A DNA stretch of 64,000 nt from NCBI RefSeq assembly GCF_002287175.1, contig NZ_LMVM01000012.1, positions 1-64,000 on the forward strand, read 5' to 3'. The stretch's first letter is position 1. The number at the start of each line of letters is the position of its first letter. The notes beneath the pieces were generated by a model. That model made no database searches. It saw only the letters and a program-made list of their open reading frames with translations, and was not told the origin of the DNA. Shown piece by piece: positions 25,594-35,597 of this stretch. A program made the position numbers and the translations under genes. The stretch is from Methanobacterium bryantii (GTDB lineage: Archaea > Methanobacteriota > Methanobacteria > Methanobacteriales > Methanobacteriaceae).

Positions 25594-27237
25594 CTATTTG
25601 CCATTCTTCCTGGAGATCTCCAAATTCAATTCCTCCATTTTTTCCTTTAAAATATCTTTCGGCCGTTTCAATATAGTTGGATCTTTAATTATCTCTTTTG
25701 AATACTTTAAAAGCTCTGAATCTTCAAGTAATTCCTTTGAATGTTTTACCAGCTCTAATTCATTGATTATTTCGCTTGATTCTTCAATTATATCCTGCGG
25801 TGCAGGTATTATGTCTGATTCCTGAATTATCTCTTTAGTTTCAGTGATTTTCTTCCTGTAGATACCCACTGGAGAAAGTATTAGTATAATTATACTTAAA
25901 AGTGCTCCTAACATCATTATCAAGTGCATTCCACTTGTAAAATTATATGCCGCCAGGTTATAGAGTTGATTTTGCTGTAAAGCATCCGGACTTATAGTGG
26001 TATACAGCAGTATACCTGCAATTGATACTCCAAATACCATTCCCAGATTTCTCATGGTTACTATAATACTGGAAGCTAATCCTTTCTTTTTATCAGGTAT
26101 AACTGTCATAATTGCCCTATTATTTGGGGCCTGAAAGATTGCAGCGCCTATCCCTAAAAGGGCTAATCTCCATACAACATCAAAGACATTAGAGAACATG
26201 GTAAGAGAGGTCATAGAATAAAACGCTAAAGCACTTATTAATGCCCCCATAATTGCTAAGGGCCTTGAACCTACCCTATCAGCCAATGTTCCACTTATAG
26301 GAGCTAGAACCATCATAACTATTGGATTAGCCATTAATACAGCTCCCGTTAATGCAGGATTACACAGCAACACCTTCTGCAGGTAAAAAGGCATGATAAA
26401 GAGAATCATATACATGCAGATATAATTGAAGTACAGACTGAGGTTAAATGCAGAAAATGTTTTATTTTTAAATATTTCAATGTCCAGAAGAGGATCATCT
26501 GCCCTTTTCTCATTCCAGACAAACAAAATTAAAGTTATCGCAGCCACAAAAGCCATTATTATTGTCAAAGCATCTAATTTTGAGGTTTGAATATCATTAA
26601 GCAGGTATACCACAGAAAAAAGGCAAAAGTACTGCAATATTGCTCCAGGAACATCTAATTTAGCTGATTTAGTCTCGCCTCTTTTTAACACTTTATAACA
26701 GAGCAGAAAGCTGGTTATACCCATTGGAATATTTACCAGGAATATGGTTTGCCATCCAAAAAAGGTTTGTATTAACCCCCCAATTGCTGGACCAATCGCT
26801 AACCCTGCAGATATTGCCACGGCATATATACCTAAAGCTTTACCAGTCTGACTGGGTGGAAAAGCACTTTTAACTATACCCATGGAGACTGACAGCATTA
26901 ATGCGGCTGCAATACCCTGCAGACCCCTGAAAATTATAAGAAAAGTTATTGAAGGGGATAAGCTGCATAAAACTGACGTGATGAGAAAACTAACCAGGCC
27001 CACCATATATATTCTTTCATGACCGTAGAAATCACCTAAACGACCAAATAATAGGACAAAACCCAGTAAATTAATTAAGTATGCAGTTATTACCCACTCT
27101 GAGCTCGCAATACTTGTAGAAAAGAAAGCAGTGATTGTAGGTAATGAAACATTAACAATACTGGCATTAATAGGCACCATTATGGTTCCTATAGCAATTG
27201 CAAATAATATTCTCCATTTTCTCTCTAAAACATTCAA
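25594..27237 (-). CDS. MFS drug/solute exporter, DHA2 (EmrB/QacA) type
   Basis: A 547-residue polytopic transporter, probably 14 membrane segments, driving proton-coupled efflux. Family motifs are visible: VPINASIVNVSLPTI in helix 1 (DHA2 motif D1), LLFGRLGDFYGHERIY (motif A, about 62-78), FRGLQGIAAALMLS (motif B region) and GPAIGGLIQ (motif C). The start TTG at 27237 has AGGTGAAA upstream. After the last helix comes a charged cytoplasmic tail of about 75 residues with three tandem 13-residue repeats (starting ELVKHSK, ELLKYSK and TILKRPK), predicted to form a helix. This tail is not part of the standard family. Substrate unknown; nothing links it to the metal island except position. Confidence 0.85.
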   Translation of the reverse strand: MNVLERKWRILFAIAIGTIMVPINASIVNVSLPTITAFFSTSIASSEWVITAYLINLLGFVLLFGRLGDFYGHERIYMVGLVSFLITSVLCSLSPSITFLIIFRGLQGIAAALMLSVSMGIVKSAFPPSQTGKALGIYAVAISAGLAIGPAIGGLIQTFFGWQTIFLVNIPMGITSFLLCYKVLKRGETKSAKLDVPGAILQYFCLFSVVYLLNDIQTSKLDALTIIMAFVAAITLILFVWNEKRADDPLLDIEIFKNKTFSAFNLSLYFNYICMYMILFIMPFYLQKVLLCNPALTGAVLMANPIVMMVLAPISGTLADRVGSRPLAIMGALISALAFYSMTSLTMFSNVFDVVWRLALLGIGAAIFQAPNNRAIMTVIPDKKKGLASSIIVTMRNLGMVFGVSIAGILLYTTISPDALQQNQLYNLAAYNFTSGMHLIMMLGALLSIIILILSPVGIYRKKITETKEIIQESDIIPAPQDIIEESSEIINELELVKHSKELLEDSELLKYSKEIIKDPTILKRPKDILKEKMEELNLEISRKNGK

Positions 27238-27467
27238 AACAGTTTCACCTGAATATGAAATAAGGCTTTACTTAACTTTATTTTATATAAAAAGTTGCTA
27301 ATAAATTTTTTGAACATGCTGATCCTTTAAAATTCAACCATTTATTATATATTTAAAAGCATATTAAGCCCTTAATTGTGTTAAAATCAAACAAAACAAA
27401 TAAATTAAAGATGCAATTTTTAAAAAATTCATAACACCATTTAAAATAAAAATAAAGTAGAATAGAG

Positions 27468-27893
27468 TTATTCGTCAAAGACAGTAACCTTATTCATTAC
27501 GTCGTTCTGTTTTATTTTGTTTACAACATCCATTCCCTTAACAACTTTACCAAAAACGGTGTGTACTCCATCAAGGTGTGGCTGTGGAGAATGGGTAATG
27601 AAAAACTGACTACCGCCTGTGTCTTTACCTGCATGAGCCATCGAAAGAGCTCCTGCACCGTGTTTGTGAGGGTTTATTTCACATTTTATAGTGTAGCCAG
27701 GCCCACCAGTTCCATTTCCTTTAGGACATCCGCCCTGGATGACAAAATTAGGAATTACCCTGTGAAAAGTCAGGCCGTTGTAAAATCCTTCGTTTGCAAG
27801 TTTTTCAAAGTTAGCCACTGTATTTGGGGCTTCCTTATCAAAAAGTACAAGTTCTATATTCCCTTTATCAGTTTCAATTATTGCTTTTTTCAT
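27468..27893 (-). CDS. ppiB: Peptidyl-prolyl cis-trans isomerase, cyclophilin type
   Basis: A cytosolic folding catalyst of 141 residues with the compact prokaryotic cyclophilin core. Active-site motifs are present: LTFHRVIPNFVIQGG (about 41-55, catalytic Arg and Phe), GGSQFFITHSPQPHLDG (about 92-108) and HTVFGKVVKGMDVV. The start has ATGGTGAAAAAAA upstream and there is no signal peptide. It is a single gene with no obvious partners; the flanking transporter gene has its own ribosome site and a 230-bp gap. Confidence 0.95.
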   Translation of the reverse strand: MKKAIIETDKGNIELVLFDKEAPNTVANFEKLANEGFYNGLTFHRVIPNFVIQGGCPKGNGTGGPGYTIKCEINPHKHGAGALSMAHAGKDTGGSQFFITHSPQPHLDGVHTVFGKVVKGMDVVNKIKQNDVMNKVTVFDE

Positions 27894-28252
27894 TTTTTTT
27901 CACCATCGATTATTTATAATCAAGTAAAAATTTTTAAAATATTAATTAAATTCAAATTTATAGAAAGTGTATTTAATTACTTTCTGAATTCCAGTAATTC
28001 TCCCATGAAATAGTGTTTAATGAGATATTAAGATAGTTATTTTATCATATCATATATGAACTTAACTACATTTAGTCCTTAAATTAACAGAAACATACCA
28101 GAAAAATAATTTAAATCATATTTTATTCTTTAAACCCATAAAATTTCTAAATTTTCCGGATGATTTAATAGTGGACAAAACAAATTAATTTAGTAAAATA
28201 AATTTCAATTAGATAATAAAATTTTCTACTTATATGTTACAAAGGTGATTTA
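27894..28252. other. Divergent intergenic region between ppiB and argD
   Basis: About 360 bp of AT-rich sequence holding the promoters of the two diverging genes. Only the argD ribosome site (AAAGGTGATT before 28253) stands out. No RNA gene or repeat was seen. Confidence 0.4.
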
Positions 28253-29428
28253 ATGAATACGGAAGAGATTATGGCTTTAGATAAGGAATACGTCATGCAA
28301 ACATACGGACGATATCCTTTAGCCCTTGCAAAGGGACAGGGATCTGTGGTTTGGGACATGGAAGGTAAAACGTATATTGACTGTTTTGCAGGGATTGCCG
28401 TAAACAACGTAGGGCATTCGCACCCCAAGGTTGTAGAGGCCATATGTAACCAGGCTAAAAGGATGATTCACTGCTCTAATATCTATTATACACAGGAGCA
28501 GGTAGAATTAGCAAAATTGCTTAGTGAAGTTTCTCCGCATGATAAAGCATTCTTCTGTAACAGCGGAGCAGAAGCAAATGAAGGGGCCGTGAAACTCGCA
28601 CGGAAATTTACAGGAAACGGCGAAATAATTGCCATGGAAAACTCATTCCACGGGCGAACACTTGCCATGATTACAGCTACAGGCCAGCATAAATACAAAA
28701 AGGGATTTGAACCACTATCTCCAGGATTTACACATGTTCCTTTTGGAGATATTGAGGCAGTTTCAGAAACTATAACTGATGACACGGCTGCAGTTCTGGT
28801 CGAGCCTATACAGGGCGAAGGAGGAGTTATAGTGCCTCCAGAAGGTTATTTAAAAGAACTTAAAGAACTCTGTGATGAAAATGATGTTCTTTTGATCTTC
28901 GACGAAGTGCAAACTGGATTCGGAAGGACTGGAGAAATGTTTGCATCCGACCTTTTCGGTGTGACCCCAGACATAACCACTGTTGCTAAAGCTTTAGGTG
29001 GAGGATTCCCAATAGGCGGTGTACTTGCCCAAGAAGAAGTTGCAGATGCATTTGAACCTGGAGACCATGCAGCAACCTTCGGTGGAAACCCACTTGCATG
29101 TGCCGCCGCAAAAGCGTCAATTGAAACTATAATTGAAGAAAATCTCCCTCTAAAAGCAAAGGAAATGGGAGAATACTTCATGTACAAACTTAACGAACAG
29201 AAAAAACTGTACGGCATAGTTGAGGATGTGCGCGGTGCTGGTTTAATGATTGGAATGGAAATAGATATTGACTGTTCTGATATCGTGACCACTGCCAGGG
29301 ATCAGGGTGTTCTTATAAACTGTACAGCAGGTAATGTTTTAAGGTTCTTACCACCGCTTAACATAGATAAAGGTCAGATAGACACTGTTACATGTGTTTT
29401 AGAGACTATTTTAGAGAAGCTTTCTTAA
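28253..29428 (+). CDS. argD: Acetylornithine aminotransferase
   Basis: Class-III PLP aminotransferase of 391 residues that converts N-acetylglutamate semialdehyde to N-acetylornithine in arginine synthesis and may also act in lysine synthesis. Visible motifs: FFCNSGAEANEGAVKLAR (phosphate and PLP binding), FHGRT, the PLP-ring Asp region LLIFDEVQTGFGRTG, and the Schiff-base lysine K246 in TVAKALGGGFPIGG. Start codon ATG follows AAAGGTGATTTA. Length and motifs match archaeal ArgD, with ornithine or GABA aminotransferase less likely. No other arginine genes are nearby. Confidence 0.93.
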   Translation: MNTEEIMALDKEYVMQTYGRYPLALAKGQGSVVWDMEGKTYIDCFAGIAVNNVGHSHPKVVEAICNQAKRMIHCSNIYYTQEQVELAKLLSEVSPHDKAFFCNSGAEANEGAVKLARKFTGNGEIIAMENSFHGRTLAMITATGQHKYKKGFEPLSPGFTHVPFGDIEAVSETITDDTAAVLVEPIQGEGGVIVPPEGYLKELKELCDENDVLLIFDEVQTGFGRTGEMFASDLFGVTPDITTVAKALGGGFPIGGVLAQEEVADAFEPGDHAATFGGNPLACAAAKASIETIIEENLPLKAKEMGEYFMYKLNEQKKLYGIVEDVRGAGLMIGMEIDIDCSDIVTTARDQGVLINCTAGNVLRFLPPLNIDKGQIDTVTCVLETILEKLS

Positions 29429-30092
29429 ATTTCATTTTTTAGAAGTTTTCTCTATCCCTATATTTTTAAATTGACAATGAATTTAAGATTACACTTTAAT
29501 AAGATAGTCTATAATGTCTTTCACTGAGATTCAATTTATAATCCTTCTCTTCTAACAATTTCAAGATAAATGGAAGGATGAAATCTATTTAAACGTGGAA
29601 AATATTAAAATTGGAGGCGTTGTATCGCTTTTCCAGGTTTATTATTAATTTTTATCTTTTCTCATAGTCTGCAAGATGATATAGTACTGCCATGTTTGTA
29701 CACAATCAGTTTCATTTACTATATTGAAACAGATTCCACTGTTTTTAAAAATTTATTTATATAACAAAAAAATCAGAATTTTTTTATATCTTATTTAGAA
29801 AAGTACTGTTGGGAACATTACAACAATACCCTTTTTAATATTGGGATTTCCATTTTTTTAGCTTCATTATATGCCCGGCATATTATGATAATCATGCTCC
29901 TCGAAGGGATATTGTTTTCGTAATATATGTGTATGACGCCACGTTAGTGGTTTAAAGTTCGCAACTTATCTTAAAGAGTAACTGATAAATTGATTTCATA
30001 AAATAAATAGCTACAAAAAAGAATTTTATCTGCAAATTCATTAAATCCTTTTTTCCATTAACTTTTTATAGTTTATTTAGAAAATAAGCATT
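29429..30092. other. 664-bp intergenic region without a clear gene
   Basis: AT-rich. On the minus strand near 29820-29900 a short frame opening behind GAGGAGC encodes about 25 residues (MIIIICRAYNEAKKMEIPILK and a few more) and then stops; it could be a decayed gene fragment. No tRNA, repeat or insertion sequence was recognised. Confidence 0.3.
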
Positions 30093-30434
30093 ATGGGAAT
30101 TATTGATACAATTTTTTTAATAATAGGTATTTTTCTTATAATTACAATCACTTTAATTATCGTTTACTGTAAACTAAAACTTCCTGAAAAAGAATTGAAC
30201 TATATCTCCTATTTAATTACATATTTAATGGGAATTCTTCTTATTATAGGTGTTATTACTGGTTCGATTTGGTTTATACTGCTATTCGTACTTCTACTTG
30301 CTTTTTTAGATCGTATTTACCGTTCAAAGAAATATCCTGAAAAATATAAACCTATGTCTATTTGGGAAAAATTAGGTTTTGTTTGGGTGATTCTTTTAAT
30401 TTCAACTATACTATACATTGCCTTCTTTCATTAG
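30093..30434 (+). CDS. Small integral membrane protein, hypothetical
   Basis: 113 residues with four hydrophobic segments (about 4-25, 38-56, 57-73 and 92-111) and a positively charged loop (DRIYRSKKYPEKYK) predicted to face the cytoplasm. I recognise no family. The ATG at 30093 has no convincing ribosome binding site, which is compatible with leaderless translation. It is isolated between long intergenic stretches. Its steady codon pattern and membrane topology argue that it is real; its role is unknown. Confidence 0.5.
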   Translation: MGIIDTIFLIIGIFLIITITLIIVYCKLKLPEKELNYISYLITYLMGILLIIGVITGSIWFILLFVLLLAFLDRIYRSKKYPEKYKPMSIWEKLGFVWVILLISTILYIAFFH

Positions 30435-30741
30435 TGTAATCATTTCATGATGTATTTCCAAGGAACTAGGTCCATTAAATAGAATTCACCTAAGCTTCAA
30501 TAATACATGAATTACTATTAATTTTTATAAGATTTAAATAGTCCTAGAATATTTTTTTTACGGAATTCTGTTCAAAAAAAATTATAGATTTTGAGGGTTT
30601 TCAGGTCTAATCTATTTTTAAATTTATTTCTTTCATATCTAATCTATCCCCAATATATTTCCAGAACTTTTCCAATTGATCCATCTAACCTTTATCGGAA
30701 TAAATATCTTCAGTCATCTATCCAATAATGACCCAATAATA
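30435..30741. other. 307-bp intergenic region
   Basis: Convergent gap between the small membrane protein gene and the large surface protein gene. It is AT-rich with a few T-tracts that could terminate both transcripts. Nothing else recognised. Confidence 0.3.
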
Positions 30742-33700
30742 CTAAATCCCATGGCGTAATGTATCCAATAGTAGATCCGCTATTTCCACTGCGCAATCTT
30801 CCGCTTGTTCCACATAAGTTTCATCAGAATAGGTTGGCTCTCTAATCATTCCAGAAACACCAAGCATGAACGACGACACACCAACTGACATTACAGCAGC
30901 AGCTTCAATAGCCGTACCAACTGCCAAATCTCCTGCTAGTAATGTTAATGGACCTGAAACAGCAATTGCTGCAGAAACAGCTATAACATCAGCACCACCA
31001 ATAGCTGCACCAAGACCGAAAAGCCATATCCCCATATCTATTTTAAGTAATGGACCAATATTATAATATTTTCCATCTGGAATCGCAGGTTCACCACGAA
31101 TGAAGTCTTTTAATTGAGAATAATTCAATTGCGCTACACTTACAAACCACCGTTCATATGCAACGCTATCATCAAACCAACTACCACATAAATTAGCAAC
31201 TATGTTAATATCCCTGCAAATACCTGTTTCTGAGTCAATTACAATGAAATCATTGCCAGACACTTCTATGAGGAATCCATTCTGTACAAATATTTGAGGA
31301 GTAGCATTACTTAAATAAGCATTAATCAGATCCATCTCTACCGAATTAAAAGTCCCATTAATAGATGTATTCATTACTGCATATTCAATTAATGGAATAT
31401 TAGAAGAAGTGAGGTAGTTAAATGTATACATATTTCCTAATGTGCCTATAACTGTCATTCCCATGCTATGATCACAATCTAAAGTTAAATAGGTTCCAGT
31501 TGCATCTTCATATGCAGAAACTACAATTGGACTGGTACGACTCCAACTAACATTATATTCAGGAGCAACAGCATCAGATAGTTGATCATGAAGGTATTCT
31601 ACCATCAAAGCTGCTATGAAAGCATTGTATGCAGCTTTCATAGAAGTAGACTGATAATTAGATCCTTGATTCAAGCAGTCTTGTACAATACTAGAAGTTA
31701 CATCTGTTGTGGCTATTGCAAAACTTTGTACACTATCATATTGCGAACCTATGTATTTTAATTGGACTGTTCTATGAACAAAATTTCCAGGGAAGTTCAG
31801 AGTTGTCACATTTGTACTGTTATTCGGGTCAGTTACAGTTATATTAAATCCAGATACTCCAGGATAAGCTAAATTAACTGTAAGAGTATCAATAACAGGG
31901 GCCGCATTATTATAAATACATCTATCCAGCACTACAGTTCCATCTATAATAACCTGTAACTCATCTGTCGGGGCATTGGAATAATATGTAGAAATACAAG
32001 TCGTCACGACACTGAGCCAAGTCACAGACTCATTTAATGTAATATTACATGTAATATTAAGCGGCTGACCAGTAGAAGTATCATAGGCTGTACTTGTAAT
32101 GGTTAATACAGCTACTCCTGTAGATATAATTCCAGTTGCATTGACACTTTGATTATCAAGGGACGCTGTTGTTATAACTGTTGCATTTTGCGTGCTGCCA
32201 AGATGTAGGATAGTTGTTGCCTTACCTTTAACTGTATAAGCTGAACCGACAATTGTTCCAAATGTAGTTGAGAAATCTACAGGTATACCATTAGGAACAT
32301 GACCCTGGGACGATGTATCTCCACCCTGATTATTATGAGTTAAATCTGCTGTTACACTGGTATTTCCACAAGAATTAGTAGAAGAAACATTTACACCTAA
32401 AACTAACCATGGATTGGCTATAACATTTCCACTTACGTTCCAAATAATGCTTGAATTGGTTGATGGATTAGCATTTGAGCCCCACCAGTTATTAGTTGCG
32501 TTTACTGTACCAATATCATTTCTAAGCCCGTAAGTATTCCCAGTTATTCTATTAAAATGTATAGCATCTGTCGAGTTGTAGGTCCAGATACCATAATAGT
32601 TATCAGTTAAATTATTGCTTATAATGGAATCATTGGAATATTCTGAATAAATTCCACTGTTACAACCATATATTATATTGCTAGATATGATATTACTGCT
32701 GTAACTGCTGTGAATTCCCTCAAAACCATTACTAGTTATTGTATTATTAAATATGGTGTTGTTAAATGAGTTAGAAGCAATAATTCCAGAAGTTCCATTT
32801 CCAAAAATAGTGTTTCCGGAGATTGAACAACTATTGGCATTTAAATTGACGCTACCATTTATTATTAAACCTTGAATTATTGAACCGCTTCCACCAGAAT
32901 TAATTGTTATAGCAGGGCCTGATGAATTTGCAGCTATAATTATCACATTGTTTCCAGAAACAGATTTTATTGTAAGCTTTTTATTAATAACTAAATTTTC
33001 TACAAATGTTCCGTTAACTATTTCAATAGTATCACCGTTTAAGGCGTCATTTATAGCATCCTGAATCTTAGAATAAGAAATGTTAGTGTTAATATCCACA
33101 ACAGGAAGCGTTAATATATAAATCCTGCTTTGAGTCGGCATTTGATAACCAATGCTGTCGACGGCCATAAATTTTAAGTTAATAATATTACAGTTACCAT
33201 TCATTTGAAGAGTAATAGGACCAGTATACCTTGTACTTGAAGTTGTCGGAGCAGTACCATTTAGAGTGTAATAAATGACTGGATTTGAGTCAAGATTATC
33301 AGTGGCAGTTAAAGTTACTGTTTTTGTAGTATTATAAATTCCACTTACCGGATTTGCAGTTACAGTTAATGTATCTATAGTGTAGTTTTGTGTATATTCA
33401 GAGCCCCAGTTGCCTGCTGCATCAACTGCTACATATCTAAGGGTTGTGATATTAGTTATTGTTATTGGATTTGTATATCTAATACCATTTACTTGTGGAT
33501 CAGAACCATCTGTGGTGTAGTAAACTATAGGATTAGGGTCAAGATTATCCGTTGCGTTCAAAGTCACGTTTTGATAAGTGTTATAAAAACCACCTGCATG
33601 ATTTATAGTTACTGTTGGAGCAGTTGTATCAATTGTGTAATTTATAGTCTGAGTAGCGCGACTATTACCCGCTGCATCAACTGCATAATACTTTAAATTT

Positions 33701-35142
33701 GTTATTCCCTGATTAAGAGTCAAAGTGACAGTATTGGCCTGATGATTCCATGTACTGCCGTTATTAGTACTGTAATAAATTACAGGGTTAGAATCCAAAT
33801 TATCACTCGCAGTCAAAGTTACAGACTTTGTAGTATTATAAATTCCTCCTGCAAGATTTGTAGTTACTATAGGCATTATAGCATCAATAATAATGTTGGT
33901 TTGCACAGTTTGATTATTTACAGTTACGGTAATGTTTGCAGTCCCAGAAATAGCTGTTCCACGGTTAAATGTTGCACTAGCCTTACCATTTCTAGCTGAA
34001 ACAGAACTAGTTACAGTACCTAATGTCGTAGTAAAATTAATTGGAGTATTATCCGGAATATGGCCCTGAGAAGAAGTATCAGTACCTGCATTATTATGAG
34101 TTAAATCTGCAGTTACTGTGGAATTATTATTAGTGCTTGTGGGATTAGCAGTTACTTTTAAAGTTATCCAAGGACTATAAGTAATAGTTCCGCCATTCAT
34201 GGTAATATACAGATCGCTTCCCTGATTTGATGAAAGTGTTGGATTGTTTGAACCCCACCAATTATTAGTAGCATCTGCTGTTCCACCATTACTTTCAAGC
34301 CCATAGGCTATATTTCCAGTTATTATATTGAAATGAACATTAGCAAAAGAAGAACTGCCAATGTATATTCCATATATTTTATTGTTCATTATAGTATTAT
34401 ATTGGATTATGTTATCAGTTGAGCTAGCATCAACTGAAATTCCATTACCATTATTTGTCACAGTGTTATTTTGGATTGTATTATTAGTTGAAAACACATA
34501 AAGGTGAATTCCAAAGTTAGCAACATTATTATTTGTTACCGTATTATTTTGAATTATATTTAGTGAACTAGTATAAAGGTAAATTCCATTACTGTTATTT
34601 GTTACAATATTATTACGAATTACATTACTCAAACTAAAATAATTAAGATAAATTCCATATTGACTACTATTTCTCACATTATTATTTTGAATTACATTAT
34701 GTGAACTGTGATAAAGATAAATACCATTTGAAGTAGTTTTTAAAACATTTCCAGTTATGTTACAGCTTGAAGCTCCATTAATATAAATTCCATTTGATTT
34801 TGTGGCCCCAGTAATTGTAAATCCTTGAATAATTGAACCAGTTCCACCAGAATTTATAGTAATAACAGGTTTTGACGAATTCGAAGCTTTAAGCGTCACC
34901 GATGCACCAGATTTAGCTTTTAACGTTACATTCTTATTAATAGCCAAATTCACCGTATACGTATATGCAGAACCATTATTATCATTAACAGTAATAATAT
35001 CCTTAGCAGAAGCACTATTTATAACCGATTGAATGTTACCACCGGGGCTTACAGTCCAATTAGCAGCCGATACTGCTCCACTAAACATCAAAAGTATTGT
35101 AAAAAACGTTATACATGCCAAAACTGTTTTTATATTCGCCAT
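30742..35142 (-). CDS. Large secreted beta-helix / chitobiase-repeat surface protein
   Basis: A 1466-residue adhesin-like protein. Parts in order: signal peptide (1-26); right-handed beta-helix with NNxVTNN-type turns (about 30-310); an invasin-like Ig domain (about 325-420); three chitobiase-like repeats (about 427-660, each with YNTTKxVTLTAxDNLD and xYYTxNG motifs); a second beta-helix (about 684-905); a second copy of the Ig domain (about 915-1010, sharing SVTADLTHNN and DTSSQGH with the first); then a C-terminal region (about 1015-1466) of unknown family. A hydrophobic stretch near 1380-1430 may anchor it. The duplicated helix-Ig modules show internal duplication. Start ATG follows GATGTGATGAATT. 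On the minus strand a GAAAGTATTAAATATT promoter lies at 35194-35206, with a TATTAC-N23-GTAATA variant (35159-35193) in the leader. Probably cell-surface adhesion; ligand unknown. Confidence 0.82.
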   Translation of the reverse strand: MANIKTVLACITFFTILLMFSGAVSAANWTVSPGGNIQSVINSASAKDIITVNDNNGSAYTYTVNLAINKNVTLKAKSGASVTLKASNSSKPVITINSGGTGSIIQGFTITGATKSNGIYINGASSCNITGNVLKTTSNGIYLYHSSHNVIQNNNVRNSSQYGIYLNYFSLSNVIRNNIVTNNSNGIYLYTSSLNIIQNNTVTNNNVANFGIHLYVFSTNNTIQNNTVTNNGNGISVDASSTDNIIQYNTIMNNKIYGIYIGSSSFANVHFNIITGNIAYGLESNGGTADATNNWWGSNNPTLSSNQGSDLYITMNGGTITYSPWITLKVTANPTSTNNNSTVTADLTHNNAGTDTSSQGHIPDNTPINFTTTLGTVTSSVSARNGKASATFNRGTAISGTANITVTVNNQTVQTNIIIDAIMPIVTTNLAGGIYNTTKSVTLTASDNLDSNPVIYYSTNNGSTWNHQANTVTLTLNQGITNLKYYAVDAAGNSRATQTINYTIDTTAPTVTINHAGGFYNTYQNVTLNATDNLDPNPIVYYTTDGSDPQVNGIRYTNPITITNITTLRYVAVDAAGNWGSEYTQNYTIDTLTVTANPVSGIYNTTKTVTLTATDNLDSNPVIYYTLNGTAPTTSSTRYTGPITLQMNGNCNIINLKFMAVDSIGYQMPTQSRIYILTLPVVDINTNISYSKIQDAINDALNGDTIEIVNGTFVENLVINKKLTIKSVSGNNVIIIAANSSGPAITINSGGSGSIIQGLIINGSVNLNANSCSISGNTIFGNGTSGIIASNSFNNTIFNNTITSNGFEGIHSSYSSNIISSNIIYGCNSGIYSEYSNDSIISNNLTDNYYGIWTYNSTDAIHFNRITGNTYGLRNDIGTVNATNNWWGSNANPSTNSSIIWNVSGNVIANPWLVLGVNVSSTNSCGNTSVTADLTHNNQGGDTSSQGHVPNGIPVDFSTTFGTIVGSAYTVKGKATTILHLGSTQNATVITTASLDNQSVNATGIISTGVAVLTITSTAYDTSTGQPLNITCNITLNESVTWLSVVTTCISTYYSNAPTDELQVIIDGTVVLDRCIYNNAAPVIDTLTVNLAYPGVSGFNITVTDPNNSTNVTTLNFPGNFVHRTVQLKYIGSQYDSVQSFAIATTDVTSSIVQDCLNQGSNYQSTSMKAAYNAFIAALMVEYLHDQLSDAVAPEYNVSWSRTSPIVVSAYEDATGTYLTLDCDHSMGMTVIGTLGNMYTFNYLTSSNIPLIEYAVMNTSINGTFNSVEMDLINAYLSNATPQIFVQNGFLIEVSGNDFIVIDSETGICRDINIVANLCGSWFDDSVAYERWFVSVAQLNYSQLKDFIRGEPAIPDGKYYNIGPLLKIDMGIWLFGLGAAIGGADVIAVSAAIAVSGPLTLLAGDLAVGTAIEAAAVMSVGVSSFMLGVSGMIREPTYSDETYVEQAEDCAVEIADLLLDTLRHGI

Positions 35143-35555
35143 AATTCATCACATCGATTATTACAAATACATGGCTATTGTAATTAAGTAATATTTAATA
35201 CTTTCGGTTCATATCTTATTTTATTATGATTAAACATGATAAAAGGAAAAATAAACAGTTTATACCAAATTAAGGAATAAATAATACAAATTACAAATAA
35301 ATACAAATTAAATAAAAAAATTACAGTAAAATATCTAAAAAATAATCCATTTAAATAATTTAGCACTGAAATTTGTTTTATTTTATTAGCTAGAACTTAA
35401 AAATTAAATTTTAATTTTATTTATAAATAGCAATTTCTCCTATAACACAAAAATCTATTTAAAATGCATATAAAATCATTTAGAGCACTTTAATAAAGCA
35501 TATTTATAAATTGAATTTTTATTGGTTGAATTATATCCCTTAAAAAGAAAAATTT
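35143..35555. other. Intergenic region with promoter of the large surface protein
   Basis: Contains the promoter described for the gene starting at 35142. A 60-codon hydrophobic frame on the minus strand (35184-35366) overlaps that promoter, lacks a ribosome site and is not called. The remaining sequence is AT-rich. Confidence 0.35.
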
Positions 35556-35578
35556 TGCCTGAAATTCGCTTTCAGGCA
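35556..35578 (-). terminator. Hairpin terminator downstream of the Ig-repeat secreted protein
   Basis: Perfect 9-bp stem TGCCTGAAA/TTTCAGGCA with a 5-base loop. On the minus strand it is followed by AAAATTTTTCTTTTT. It starts 19 bases beyond the stop codon at 35598. Confidence 0.65.
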
Positions 35579-35597
35579 TAAACTGCAGATACATTTC

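Noticed and set aside
29429..30092. Hidden tRNA or small RNA gene
   Set aside because: No cloverleaf-compatible stems or conserved T-loop sequence found by eye on either strand.
35184..35366. 60-codon hydrophobic minus-strand frame
   Set aside because: Overlaps the promoter of the large surface protein and is dominated by AT-rich Phe/Ile/Leu/Tyr codons.
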